DNA of 64,000 bases from positions 5,394,001 through 5,458,000 of the forward strand of contig CBDEVP010000001.1 of the NCBI GenBank assembly GCA_965243485.1, in the 5' to 3' direction. This stretch comes from UBA7330 sp965243485. GTDB lineage: Bacteria > Bacteroidota > Bacteroidia > Cytophagales > Cyclobacteriaceae. The position numbers were made by a program, and so were the translations under genes. Below, piece by piece: positions 55,572 to 64,000 of this stretch. The notes beneath the pieces are model-generated. The model did not search any database and had not been told where the DNA came from. It was given only the letters and a program-made list of their open reading frames with translations. The first letter of the stretch is position 1. Each line of letters starts with the position of its first letter.

Positions 55572-57605
55572 TTAAAGCGATCCCAGATAGGCCTTCACTT
55601 CCTTGTAAACCTTCTCGCCTGTAAATCCAAACTTCTCATCCAGCACGCCAGCCGGAGCCGAGTAACCAAAATGTTCCAATCCAAATACCTTCCCTTTCGG
55701 TCCAACCAGTTGACTAAGTACCACGGGCAAGCCGGCGGTCAAACCGAAAATGGGCCTGGACTCATCAATGATCTGCTGCTGGTAAGCCTCGGATTGCTCG
55801 CGGAACAGTCCTTCTGAAATCACCGAAACGATATTGACTTTGAACCCGTCCTTTTCGAGGAGTCTGGCCGCATCCACCAGGGTAGAGACCTCTGATCCGT
55901 TAGCTACGAGGGTGATATCTGCATGATCCACGGATTGCACCAGGTAGGCCCCTCTTTCAGCCTGGAGAGCATCTATATATCTGTTATCTTTTGAGGGCAG
56001 ATCGTTGATCTTTTGTCTGGAAAAGATCAGCCCGGTAGGCGTATCAAGGTTTTCAAGCGCCATCTTCCACGCTACTGTGCTTTCCGCTGCATCGGCTGGC
56101 CTCAATGCCAACAAACTTCTTTTTCCTGAATGATTCTTGAGCTTTTCAAACAACCTCAGCTGAGCCTCCTGCTCCACCGGCTGGTGGGTGGGTCCATCTT
56201 CCCCTACCCTGAACGCATCGTGTGTCCACAGAAAAATGACCGGTAGCTCCATCAAAGCGGAAAGCCTGAAAGCAGGTTTTTGATAATCTGAGAAAATAAA
56301 GAAGGTGCCAACCACCGGGATCACTCCGCCGTGGAGGGCCATACCATTGGCCATGGCAGCCATCGTGAATTCGGCAACACCTGCCTGCAGGAAGTTGGCA
56401 TCAAAAGATCCCGGCGAGAATTGCTTCACCTTTTTCAGGTAGCCATCTGTCTTATCGCTGTTTGCCAGGTCGGCCGAGGCAACGATCAGGTTTTCGACCT
56501 TACCAGCAAGGTATCCCAATACAGCCGCAGAAGCTTCCCTGGACGCTACGTTTTCCTTCTGAGGAACTGCTCCAAAATCAATATCAGGGATCTTACCGGT
56601 CAGGAAAAGGTCCAGCTTTGCTGCCAGCTCACCATTTTTCGACCTCCAGTCCTTCTCCTGCTGTTTTAATGCAGAAACCTCCTCTTTTTTCTTCTTTTTG
56701 ATCTCTTCGTAGTAATCAGCGACGTCAGGGAAGATCACAAAAGGATCACTCAGGTTTCCTCCAAGCTTTTCGATGGTCTTTTCATAAGAAGCACCGGTTC
56801 CGCCGATGGGCTTTCCATGAAGTTCGACCTGCCCTTCATATGGATTTCCTTTTTCATCCACGCATCCTTTCCCCATGATGGTCTTACCAATGATCAGAAA
56901 GGGTTTTTTCGTTTCTTTTTTGGCTTCATCCAAAGCCTTTCTTATCTGGTCGTGATCGTGACCGTCGATAGTGACTACTTTCCAGCCCCAGGCTTCATAT
57001 TTCTTTGCGGTATCCTCAGCGGTCACCTCCTCCGTCATGGTAGAAAGCTGCACATCATTGGAGTCGAAAAACATCACCAGATTGCTCAGTCCCAGGTATC
57101 CGGCAATCCGCCCGGCACCTTGAGAAATCTCCTCCTGGATACCACCGTCAGAGATGTAAGCGTAAATGGTATGCTCTGTCCAGTCACCAAACTTAGCCTG
57201 AAGAAACTTAGCCGCCAGGGCAGCCCCTACTCCCATGGTATGTCCCTGTCCCAGAGGCCCGGAAGTATTTTCCACGCCACGCTCCCTATCAATCTCAGGA
57301 TGACCGGGAGTTACAGAACCCCATTGGCGAAAGTTGGCAATGTCTTCTTTTTTGTAATTACCCAGCAGATAAAGCTGCGAATAAAGCATGGCCGACAAAT
57401 GTCCGGGATCGAGGAAAAAACGGTCACGCCAGGTCCATTGGGGATTGTCCGGATCAAACCTTAGATACTCGCTAAACAGGATGTGCATGAAATCTGCGCC
57501 ACCCATCGGACCTCCGGGGTGTCCTGAGTTTGCTTTTTCTACCATCGCCGCTGAAAGGACCCGGATGTTGTCTCCTGCCTTCATGTCAATTTGCTTGTTC
57601 GTCAT
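55572..57605 (-). CDS. tkt: Transketolase
   Basis: The 677-residue cytoplasmic enzyme has all three transketolase parts. The TPP-binding N-terminal domain has SGHPGGPMGGADF, SGPLGQGHTMGVG and ISDGGIQEEISQGAG followed by FFDSNDVQLS. The pyrimidine domain has WTHDAFRVGEDGPTHQPVEQ, and a C-terminal domain follows. It transfers two-carbon units in the non-oxidative pentose phosphate pathway, which takes up the xylulose 5-phosphate made by the upstream araBAD genes. It is separated from them by a 464-bp palindrome-rich gap and probably has its own promoter. Confidence 0.97.
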   Translation of the reverse strand: MTNKQIDMKAGDNIRVLSAAMVEKANSGHPGGPMGGADFMHILFSEYLRFDPDNPQWTWRDRFFLDPGHLSAMLYSQLYLLGNYKKEDIANFRQWGSVTPGHPEIDRERGVENTSGPLGQGHTMGVGAALAAKFLQAKFGDWTEHTIYAYISDGGIQEEISQGAGRIAGYLGLSNLVMFFDSNDVQLSTMTEEVTAEDTAKKYEAWGWKVVTIDGHDHDQIRKALDEAKKETKKPFLIIGKTIMGKGCVDEKGNPYEGQVELHGKPIGGTGASYEKTIEKLGGNLSDPFVIFPDVADYYEEIKKKKKEEVSALKQQEKDWRSKNGELAAKLDLFLTGKIPDIDFGAVPQKENVASREASAAVLGYLAGKVENLIVASADLANSDKTDGYLKKVKQFSPGSFDANFLQAGVAEFTMAAMANGMALHGGVIPVVGTFFIFSDYQKPAFRLSALMELPVIFLWTHDAFRVGEDGPTHQPVEQEAQLRLFEKLKNHSGKRSLLALRPADAAESTVAWKMALENLDTPTGLIFSRQKINDLPSKDNRYIDALQAERGAYLVQSVDHADITLVANGSEVSTLVDAARLLEKDGFKVNIVSVISEGLFREQSEAYQQQIIDESRPIFGLTAGLPVVLSQLVGPKGKVFGLEHFGYSAPAGVLDEKFGFTGEKVYKEVKAYLGSL

Positions 57606-57633
57606 TTTAGATGCTGTGGGGTTTTTGGCTGCG

Positions 57634-57668
57634 CAAACTTAAAAAGATCAAGCGTTAACATTGCCAAA
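57634..57668 (-). promoter_or_regulatory. tkt: Candidate Bacteroidota promoter for transketolase
   Basis: On the minus strand TAAGTTTG (57641-57634) is an exact match to the TAnnTTTG -7 element of Bacteroidota primary sigma factors. TTTG (57668-57665) lies 23 bp upstream as a -33-like element; that spacing is a little long. The tkt ATG is 28 bp downstream of the -7 element. Confidence 0.45.
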
Positions 57669-57750
57669 CTTTGATCACTTTGCTAAGTTAAGCAACAATT
57701 TTATTAAGTGTATTATTTACACTTATTTATAGTTATCAAATAATATATTC

Positions 57751-57771
57751 ATCCTCGTTTGCAACGAGGAT
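57751..57771. repeat. REP-like palindrome 1
   Basis: ATCCTCGTT and AACGAGGAT form a perfect 9-bp stem with a TGC loop. It shares its core with the two palindromes at 57827 and 58021. Confidence 0.75.
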
Positions 57772-57826
57772 GCTTAGACATGCAAGTATACCGCAGGGAA
57801 CTACAGCGTTTTAGACGCTTTTCTCG

Positions 57827-57853
57827 CTAATCCTCGTTATAAACGAGGATTAG
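57827..57853. repeat. REP-like palindrome 2
   Basis: CTAATCCTCGTT and AACGAGGATTAG form a perfect 12-bp stem with an ATA loop, the longest of the group. Confidence 0.78.
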
Positions 57854-58020
57854 ATTAGGGGTCCCTGAAGGGAGCCGCCGCGCCACTATCTTATTTATCG
57901 AATCTAAAGAGGTGGGTCCACTTGAGGGGAAAAAGGGGGAGCGAGGGGCCTAAGTTGACGGTGCAATATGCGATTGCATCGCGTTGAAACCATAGCGTTA
58001 CAAACGTCAGGCTTGGAAAG

Positions 58021-58037
58021 CCTCGTTGCAAACGAGG
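58021..58037. repeat. REP-like palindrome 3
   Basis: CCTCGTT and AACGAGG form a perfect 7-bp stem with a GCA loop. It ends about 33 bp from the GH43 stop codon. Confidence 0.7.
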
Positions 58038-58069
58038 ATAGGGAGGAGAAACATATAGTCATGGCATGA

Positions 58070-59062
58070 CTAGTCTCCCACCTTTTGCCTGAAATCCGGG
58101 AACCCGCTTTCAGTCCATCGGACCACCCGGGCCCTGGTAGCCCTGTTGGGGTCCTCCAGTTCAAAGCCATCGATCTCTTTGTAATCCCTGGCATGGTAGA
58201 TCATGACAACCGTTTCGCCATCTTCTGCCGTGGTGAATGAATTATGGCCAGGACCATACCGGCCCACATCTTCGTTGGAATAAAAAACCGGACCCGGAGA
58301 TTTATGCCAGTTTTGAACATCTAACAGGTCTGCATTTTCGTCAATCCAAAGCAATCCCACACAATAATTGTGGTTGGTGGCGCTAGCGGAATAGGTGACG
58401 AAGATCTTTCCGTTTCTCTTAATCACCGCTGGTCCTTCATTTACATTGTATTTGATCCTTTCCCAGTTGAATTCCGGCCTGGTAAGTATAATTTCCGGAC
58501 CGGTCAGCGTAGTCGGGCCCGACATTTCCGACATCACCAGGGCCGTTCCGCTGTCACCATCAGGTATGTCCTGTGCCCAGATCAGGTATCTTTTTCCCTT
58601 ATGTTCAAATGTGGTGGCGTCCAGGGAAAATGAGCTGGTCTTCGTGATGATTTGCCCCTCTTCTTTCCAGGTCCCCTTCATCGGATCTTTGGAGTCATTG
58701 GACAACACCCACATTCTGATCTTCCAGATATTATCCACTTCACTGGCAGCGAAATAGATATGCCATACACCATTTACCTGGTGTAATTCAGGCGCCCAGA
58801 TATGGTGACTCATCGCCCCTTTTTCATGCTTTGTCCAGATCACCTGCTCATCAGCGTCTTTGATTCCATTGATGGTTTTTGATTGTCGCAGAATAATACG
58901 GTCATATTCCGGTGCCGTGGCAATAAAGTAGTAGGTTCCGTCTTCTGCTTTATGGACCCATGGATCAGCTCGTTGCAAAGCGAGCGGGTTGTCGAAGTCC
59001 TGACCAACAATTCCGGGAATAGACACGATAAGCATCAAAATAAACAACATTCCCTTCTTCAT
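58070..59062 (-). CDS. GH43 exo-alpha-L-arabinofuranosidase-like
   Basis: This 330-residue protein has a signal peptide (cleavage near VGQ, residue 21) and a five-bladed propeller. The catalytic base Asp33 is in LQRADPWVHKAEDG, the pKa-modulating Asp in SFSLDATTFEHKG and the acid Glu in NVNEGPAVIKRNG. The opening NPLALQRADPW and GAMSHHIWAPELHQVNGVWHIYFAA follow exo-1,5-alpha-L-arabinofuranosidases of the GH43_26 type. It should free arabinose outside the inner membrane for the SSS symporter 11 bp upstream and for araBAD. It is the last gene of the arabinose run. Confidence 0.9.
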   Translation of the reverse strand: MKKGMLFILMLIVSIPGIVGQDFDNPLALQRADPWVHKAEDGTYYFIATAPEYDRIILRQSKTINGIKDADEQVIWTKHEKGAMSHHIWAPELHQVNGVWHIYFAASEVDNIWKIRMWVLSNDSKDPMKGTWKEEGQIITKTSSFSLDATTFEHKGKRYLIWAQDIPDGDSGTALVMSEMSGPTTLTGPEIILTRPEFNWERIKYNVNEGPAVIKRNGKIFVTYSASATNHNYCVGLLWIDENADLLDVQNWHKSPGPVFYSNEDVGRYGPGHNSFTTAEDGETVVMIYHARDYKEIDGFELEDPNRATRARVVRWTESGFPDFRQKVGD

Positions 59063-59073
59063 GATTTTGCCTG

Positions 59074-60693
59074 CTACTTTCCGTTGAAAGTCAGCATCAC
59101 CCAGGCCACAATTCCTACCACGACAACAGAGATCACAATGTCTTTCCAGGAATAGCTGTTTTTGACTTCACCTTTGTCTGACTCTGAAATGGTGCTGAAT
59201 GTCAGTCCGGCCAGCTGTTCATCCGTTTGAGGTTTGGTGGCAAAACTTACAGCAATTACCAGAATGATGCACAACAGGAAAAACCATGCGCCGAATGTCA
59301 GGAAATTGACCGTGCCGATGGTATGTAACAAGCTGCCCGGAGTCAGGTTCGGGGCGGCCAGCTCCAAAACAATGCGTACGGCACCAATGATCGAACCGAC
59401 CACCAGGGTGACATACGCACCGTGCTGGTTGATCCTTTTGTAAAAAATTCCCAGGAGGAACACTGCAGCAATGGGAGGCGAAATATACGCCTGTACTTTT
59501 TGAAGGTACTCATACAATACCCCTGAAATATTTTGCATGATCGGGATCCAGAAAATACCAAGGATCACCACAATCGAAGTAGCGATCCTTCCGATATTCA
59601 CCAGCTTCTTTTCAGGAGTATCCGGCCTCAGTTTTTTATAGATATCCACGGTAAAAAGGGTGCTGCAGGAATTGAATACCGAAGCCAGTGAACTCATCAG
59701 TGCTGCCAGCAAGCCTGCAGCAACCAAACCCCTCAAACCCGAAGGCAACAGGTTACTCATCAATACCGGGAAGGCCTGATCGGGTGTATCCCAGTGCAGT
59801 TCTCCCTTCATTTTTAAGGTCAAAGCAATGATCCCTGGCACCAGGAAAAGGAAGACCGGCATGAGCTTGAGCAGTGATCCCCAGATCGCTCCCCTTCGGC
59901 CCTCTTTCAGGTTTTTAGCTGTTAATGTCCTTTGCACAATATACTGATCCGTACACCAGTACCAGATCCCTACCACCGTGCTGGTAATCACGAGCGAGGG
60001 CCATGGAAAGTCAGGGTCGGAAGGCGGCCTCCACATGTCAAAATATTCCGGACCCAGGGTAGCTTTCATCTCTGCCCATCCGCCGACCGCGTCAAGCCCG
60101 ATAAAGGTCAGAACAGCTGCTCCAAGGATCAACACGATCGTTTGAAGCGCTTCGGTATATACTACCGCACGCATGCCGCCAAAAACGGTGTACACACCGG
60201 TGAGCACCACGGTAGCCAGAGCCCCTACCCAGAAATTAATGCCCAGCAGGGCTGAAACCACTACACCTCCCGCATAGATGGTTACCGAAACTTTTGTGAG
60301 CACGTAAGCCACGAGGGAGACCAGCGAAAGGAACCACCTGGATTTGGCGCTGAACCTTTTTTCCAGGAATTCGGGCATCGTAAAGACGCCGCTGCGTGCA
60401 TAAAAAGGCAGGAATACCCACCCCAGAAGCAACACCACCCAGGCATGAAGCTCATAAATGAGTAGCGGTATCTTGTTGCCTGCGCCCGATCCGGCCAGTC
60501 CGACCACGTGTTCGGAACCGATGTTCGAAGCGAAGATGGAAGCTCCGACCACAAACCAGCCCACATTCCGTCCGGCCAGGAAGTAATCCTCGGTATTTTC
60601 ATTTTTTTTCAGGATCACCCACAGGGCAACACCAAATAATATCACAAAGTATGCAGCAATAAAAATCCAATCGAGGCCGTCCAGGTTCTTCAT
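59074..60693 (-). CDS. SSS-family sodium/sugar symporter
   Basis: The 539-residue protein has about 14 membrane spans. It starts with DWIFIAAYFVILFGVALWV and the family signature DYFLAGRNVGWFVVGASIFASNIG, and continues with YTVFGGMRAVVYTEALQT and an RTLTAKNLKEGRRGAIWGS loop. It is an SglT-like sodium-dependent sugar carrier. Between araA (27 bp) and GH43 (11 bp), its likely substrate is L-arabinose. It should sit in the inner membrane. Confidence 0.94.
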   Translation of the reverse strand: MKNLDGLDWIFIAAYFVILFGVALWVILKKNENTEDYFLAGRNVGWFVVGASIFASNIGSEHVVGLAGSGAGNKIPLLIYELHAWVVLLLGWVFLPFYARSGVFTMPEFLEKRFSAKSRWFLSLVSLVAYVLTKVSVTIYAGGVVVSALLGINFWVGALATVVLTGVYTVFGGMRAVVYTEALQTIVLILGAAVLTFIGLDAVGGWAEMKATLGPEYFDMWRPPSDPDFPWPSLVITSTVVGIWYWCTDQYIVQRTLTAKNLKEGRRGAIWGSLLKLMPVFLFLVPGIIALTLKMKGELHWDTPDQAFPVLMSNLLPSGLRGLVAAGLLAALMSSLASVFNSCSTLFTVDIYKKLRPDTPEKKLVNIGRIATSIVVILGIFWIPIMQNISGVLYEYLQKVQAYISPPIAAVFLLGIFYKRINQHGAYVTLVVGSIIGAVRIVLELAAPNLTPGSLLHTIGTVNFLTFGAWFFLLCIILVIAVSFATKPQTDEQLAGLTFSTISESDKGEVKNSYSWKDIVISVVVVGIVAWVMLTFNGK

Positions 60694-60720
60694 TTTATCA
60701 GGTTAAGTTGTTGAGTGTTT

Positions 60721-62208
60721 TCAAAAATGGTTATAATAAACTTCATTCCAGCGGATCTGGTCCTTGAAATTTCTGATCGATGTATTCCGGTCAATGACCA
60801 GTAACTCAACATCCATCATTTCCGCCAGATCTTCAAAATAGTCTGTAGTAAGCGCTTTGCTGAATACGGTGTGATGCGCTCCACCGGCCAGGATCCAGGC
60901 GTGGGCGGCGGTCTCTAAATTTGGATAACAATCCCATAGTACCCTTGCCACCGGAAGTTGAGGTAAATTCCTTTCAGGCTTCACAGCATTTACCTCATTC
61001 ACGATCAGGCGAAACCGGCCCATATCCACCAGGGAAACATTGATCGCTTCTCCGGCATCCACATTAAATACCAGCCGGGCAGGGTCTTCCTTGCCACCGA
61101 TACTCAATGGGTGAACCTCACAGGATGGTTTTCCGGCCGCGATGCTTGGGCAGATCTCCAACATATGTGACCCTAAGACCTGTGAACGATCAGGTCCGAA
61201 GTGATATGTGTAGTCTTCCATGAAAGAAGTTCCGCCTTTCAGCCCCTGGTCCATCACCTTGGCTGCGCGAAGCAAGGCAGCGGTTTTCCAGTCGCCTTCC
61301 GCGCCAAAGCCATATCCTGCGGCCATCATCCTTTGTGAGGCGATGCCGGGCAGTTGTTTCATTCCATGCAGGTTTTCGAAGGTATTGGTATAAGCCCCAA
61401 AACCTCCATCCTCCAAAAAGGCTTTTAATCCCAATTCAATCTGAGCTGAATCTCTCAAAGAGTGACTTTTCAACACCGCATCTGAAATTTCATACTGGTC
61501 CTCATATAGACCAATCAGTTGATCGATTTCAGCCCCTGAAACTGCATCAATGAATTTCACCAGATCTCCAACCCCGTATCCATTCACGCTGAAACCGAAT
61601 TTCATTTGTGCCTCTACCTTGTCTCCTTCGGTCACTGCAACCTCCCGCATGTTGTCCCCGATGCGGGCCACTTTGGTGTTTTGCAACACATGCCATCCGG
61701 CAGCCGTCCTCGACCAGGTTCCCAAAGCTTTCAGCGCTTTTTCATCGGTCCAGTGACCTACGATCACTTTCCGATTCTTTCTCAGCCTGCTTACCATGAA
61801 TCCGAACTCACGGTCACCATGGGCCGACTGATTCTCATTCATAAAATCCATGTCGATCTTATCCCAGGGAATTTCCCGATTGAACTGTGTGTGGAAATGG
61901 ACCAGTGGCTTTTGCAGGGTCTGCAATCCCCGAATCCACATTTTAGCCGGTGAAAAGGTGTGCATCCAGGCAACTATTCCAATACAGTTTTTAGCGGTAT
62001 TGGCCTCCTGAAGCAAGCTATAAACCTCTTCAGAGGACTTCACCACATCTTTGTATTTCACCCGGACAGGAATGTGCGAACTGCTCTCAAGTGCTTTAGC
62101 GATCTCCTGTGAGTGTTTGGCAACATGTTGAAGGATCTCATCTCCGTAAAGGTGCTGGCTGCCGGTGACGAACCAGATTTCATAGGTGTTTAAGGGCTTT
62201 ATCATCAT
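60721..62208 (-). CDS. araA: L-arabinose isomerase
   Basis: The 495-residue enzyme starts MMIKPLNTYEIWFVTGSQHLYG, with the AraA N-terminal motif, and keeps WMHTFSPAKMWI, the ATG-like MAAGYGFGAEGDWKTAA and the conserved HMLEICPSIAAGKPSCEVHPL near the active site. It converts L-arabinose to L-ribulose in the cytoplasm. The start at 62208 overlaps the araD stop by 4 bp (ATGA), so the two are coupled. Confidence 0.97.
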   Translation of the reverse strand: MMIKPLNTYEIWFVTGSQHLYGDEILQHVAKHSQEIAKALESSSHIPVRVKYKDVVKSSEEVYSLLQEANTAKNCIGIVAWMHTFSPAKMWIRGLQTLQKPLVHFHTQFNREIPWDKIDMDFMNENQSAHGDREFGFMVSRLRKNRKVIVGHWTDEKALKALGTWSRTAAGWHVLQNTKVARIGDNMREVAVTEGDKVEAQMKFGFSVNGYGVGDLVKFIDAVSGAEIDQLIGLYEDQYEISDAVLKSHSLRDSAQIELGLKAFLEDGGFGAYTNTFENLHGMKQLPGIASQRMMAAGYGFGAEGDWKTAALLRAAKVMDQGLKGGTSFMEDYTYHFGPDRSQVLGSHMLEICPSIAAGKPSCEVHPLSIGGKEDPARLVFNVDAGEAINVSLVDMGRFRLIVNEVNAVKPERNLPQLPVARVLWDCYPNLETAAHAWILAGGAHHTVFSKALTTDYFEDLAEMMDVELLVIDRNTSIRNFKDQIRWNEVYYNHF

Positions 62209-62906
62209 TCGTTCTGTCCATAGTAAGCGTCCTTACCATGTTTTCTTTCATAGTGTTTCTTTATCAGGGCATCTTTCAGTCTGGGCGCATTCGGGTTGAT
62301 CTGTAAGGTCAGGTAGGCCATCCGGGCCACCTCTTCCAGTACCTTGCTGTTGTACACGGCTTTGGCTGCATTTTTACCCCAGGCAAAAGGACCATGATTT
62401 CCCAACAGAACCATTTCCACCTCTTTATGATCAAGGTTCTTGTCAGTAAAACAATCGATGATCTGATGTCCTGTCATGTGTTCGTAATTCCCTTCGATGT
62501 AATCATCTTTCATGGGCGGCGCGCATGGAATGTCTTTGGTGAGATGGTCCGCGTGGGTGGTACCAAAGATCGGGATGTCTTTTTGAGCCTGCGCCCAGGC
62601 GACAGAATAGGTGGCATGGGTGTGGGCAATTCCACCTATGCCTTCCCAGTGATTGTAGAGGAATGCATGCGTTTTAGTGTCTGAAGAAGGCCTCATCTTT
62701 CCTTCTACCACCTCGTTTTCAAGATCCAGCACCACGATGTCCTCTGGCTTTAAAGCTTCATAAGGAACTCCACTGGGCTTGATGGCAAATACTCCCCTGT
62801 CTTTGTCAAAGGCGCTTACATTGCCGAAAGTGTAGATCACGAGCCCCAGGGCATCCAGTTCCATATTGGCCTCGTAGCATTCCTCTTTTAGTTGCTTGAA
62901 TGACAT
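62205..62906 (-). CDS. araD: L-ribulose-5-phosphate 4-epimerase
   Basis: This 233-residue class II aldolase-fold enzyme has the metal-binding GIAHTHATYSVAWAQAQKD and PIFGTTHADHL motifs, LLGNHGPFAWG near 165 and the family C-terminus HYERKHGKDAYYGQ. It converts L-ribulose 5-phosphate to D-xylulose 5-phosphate. It starts 1 bp after araB and overlaps araA by 4 bp, so the three are one operon. Confidence 0.97.
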   Translation of the reverse strand: MSFKQLKEECYEANMELDALGLVIYTFGNVSAFDKDRGVFAIKPSGVPYEALKPEDIVVLDLENEVVEGKMRPSSDTKTHAFLYNHWEGIGGIAHTHATYSVAWAQAQKDIPIFGTTHADHLTKDIPCAPPMKDDYIEGNYEHMTGHQIIDCFTDKNLDHKEVEMVLLGNHGPFAWGKNAAKAVYNSKVLEEVARMAYLTLQINPNAPRLKDALIKKHYERKHGKDAYYGQNE

Positions 62907-62907
62907 C

Positions 62908-64000
62908 TTAGTTGTTGATGTTTTGTTCTACAAATTCCCCCAGTTGAACATATTTCTCGTAGATCTTCCGATAGGAGTCAACGTTTTCCTTTTTAGGATT
63001 ATATTCCTTCTCAAAACCATTGCCCATGGCTTTGACGGCTGATGACATGTCCGGATGAACTCCTGCAGCGACTGCGGCATACATGGCTGCTCCAAGTGCA
63101 GGCGCCTGCTCGGAAACAGCCACTTTGATCGGCATATTCAGCACATCAGCCAGGGTCTGCATGATGAATGAGGATTTCTTTGCCACTCCACCAATTCCAA
63201 CAACAGTCCTGATTTCAACTCCTTCTTCGGTAAACCGGTCCACGATCTTTTTGGAGCCATAACAAATGGCTTCGACAAGCGCTCTGAACAATTGGGGAGC
63301 ATCAGTTCCCAGGCTTAAATTAACAATGGCTGCCTTCAGGTTTTGATTCGCATCCGGAGTCCTTCGACCATTGATCCAGTCAAGTGCTATTGGCGCACTG
63401 ATGCTGATCGGTGTTTTTTCAGCCTGAGTGGATAAGCTAACGATCATGTCTTCCCTGATCTTTTCCAACTCTTCATCTGACATTGACTTCTTTAAATAAT
63501 TATCAAGCGGCCAGGAGATCAGGTTCTTAAACCAGGCCAGCACATCCCCAAAGGCCGACTGTCCGGCCTCCAGCCCGATCATTCCCGGCAAAACAGATCC
63601 ATCTACCTGTCCGCAGATCCCATGAACGGTGCGATTACCTATAACATCCTGGGAAGATACGATGATGTCGCAGGTGGAAGTGCCCATGACACGAACCAGT
63701 GTAAACTCTTCAACCTCCGCTCCCACTGCTCCTGCATGGGCATCGAAGGTTCCCACTGCTACGACAACATCCTCACTCAATCCCAGTTTATCCGCCCATG
63801 CTGCTGAAAGGGTCCCGGCGGGAATGTCTGAAGTAAAAGTTTCTTGGTATAAATTGTTTTTGACTTCTACAAGATATGGATCCAGTTTAGAAAGGAATTG
63901 ATCGTCCGGCAACCCTCCCCAGGACGGATGCCACATGGCCTTATGTCCGGCCGCACATCTGGATCTCTTAAATGACTCAAGGTCATTTTCTCCGGTCAGG
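62908..64000 (-). CDS. araB: L-ribulokinase, C-terminal part (cut by window edge)
   Basis: The frame is open from the stop at 62908 to the window end, so the start lies outside; the ATG at 63936 is internal. Visible parts are AAGHKAMWHPSWGGLPDDQ, GTFDAHAGAVGAEVEE, VMGTSTCDIIVSSQD (phosphate-binding) and VVGIGGVAKKSSFIMQTLADVL, as in FGGY-family ribulokinases. It phosphorylates L-ribulose with ATP. It is the first gene seen of the araBDA-SSS-GH43 run. Confidence 0.95.
   Translation of the reverse strand, partial: LTGENDLESFKRSRCAAGHKAMWHPSWGGLPDDQFLSKLDPYLVEVKNNLYQETFTSDIPAGTLSAAWADKLGLSEDVVVAVGTFDAHAGAVGAEVEEFTLVRVMGTSTCDIIVSSQDVIGNRTVHGICGQVDGSVLPGMIGLEAGQSAFGDVLAWFKNLISWPLDNYLKKSMSDEELEKIREDMIVSLSTQAEKTPISISAPIALDWINGRRTPDANQNLKAAIVNLSLGTDAPQLFRALVEAICYGSKKIVDRFTEEGVEIRTVVGIGGVAKKSSFIMQTLADVLNMPIKVAVSEQAPALGAAMYAAVAAGVHPDMSSAVKAMGNGFEKEYNPKKENVDSYRKIYEKYVQLGEFVEQNINN

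Larger units (their letters stand above)
57606..58069. other. Palindrome-rich intergenic region between transketolase and GH43
   Basis: This 464-bp stretch holds no credible gene. It contains a candidate promoter for tkt (57634-57668), and three palindromes with CCTCGTT/AACGAGG arms (57751, 57827, 58021), plus a smaller CGTT-aca-AACG stem (57996-58006) and TGCAAT/ATTGCA (57962-57978). The base composition differs from its surroundings. The set resembles a remnant of REP-like elements mobilised by RAYT transposases, but no transposase is here. Confidence 0.65.

Noticed and set aside
56817..57464. 215-codon plus-strand frame
   Set aside because: Antisense to transketolase, whose motifs are unmistakable.
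57904..58194. 96-codon minus-strand frame spanning palindrome 3 and the GH43 end
   Set aside because: Runs over the GH43 3-prime end in another frame and through repetitive DNA; no family match.
1..64000. Identification as an ulvan-degrading locus
   Set aside because: Rhamnosidases and sulfatases fit ulvan, but no ulvan lyase, GH105 or GH78 enzyme is present and several fucose-directed enzymes are, so I leave the substrate open.
1..64000. tRNA, rRNA, CRISPR array, prophage
   Set aside because: Intergenic gaps are mostly too short, and I saw no cloverleaf ends, repeat-spacer pattern or phage gene.

Overview
The window is a gene-dense stretch of a Bacteroidota chromosome. The signs are paired SusC/SusD genes, ECF sigma/FecR regulation, lipoprotein signal peptides on most exported enzymes and few Shine-Dalgarno sites. 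The mix of S1 sulfatases, rhamnosidases and fucosidases, plus a planctomycete-type DUF1549/DUF1553-DUF1501 pair, suggests a marine Cytophagales-like polysaccharide degrader; that taxon is an inference. All but one of the supported genes lie on the minus strand, so transcription runs from high to low coordinates.

Right end (64000 to 55572): a cytoplasmic L-arabinose module, araB (cut by the window edge), araD, araA, an SSS sodium/sugar symporter and a GH43 exo-arabinofuranosidase. A 464-bp gap with a cluster of REP-like palindromes follows, then transketolase with its own candidate promoter.

Middle (55309 to 18848): a trans-envelope sensing and import unit (ECF sigma, FecR, SusC with STN domain, SusD), a bidirectional terminator, and a pirin on the plus strand. 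Then come an MFS transporter, four consecutive S1 sulfatases, an MGH1/GH63-like glycosidase, GH31, a BNR/sialidase-like protein and a fifth sulfatase that ends at a terminator. A second block begins with two GH29 genes flanking a SASA esterase. It continues with a truncated RraA gene, an L-fuconolactonase-like amidohydrolase, an exported RhaM-like mutarotase, an alpha/beta-hydrolase plus SGNH fusion, GH95, an SGNH esterase, a GH117/GH43-like enzyme and a sixth sulfatase.

Left end (18715 to 1): a second ECF sigma-FecR-SusC-SusD unit with a strong terminator after susD. It is followed by two GH106 alpha-L-rhamnosidases, rhamnose mutarotase, an L-fucose/L-arabinose-isomerase-like protein, the RhaT symporter, a DUF1549/DUF1553 cytochrome-like lipoprotein and the start of a DUF1501 protein.

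Together the loci look built to bind, desulfate, deacetylate and cut a sulfated, acylated glycan rich in L-rhamnose and L-fucose (perhaps also arabinose and alpha-linked hexose or xylose), and to take up and isomerise the freed sugars. No polysaccharide lyase, formylglycine-generating enzyme, rhamnose or fucose kinase, or aldolase is present, so the pathway depends on genes outside the window. No rRNA, tRNA, CRISPR array, phage or intact transposase was seen.
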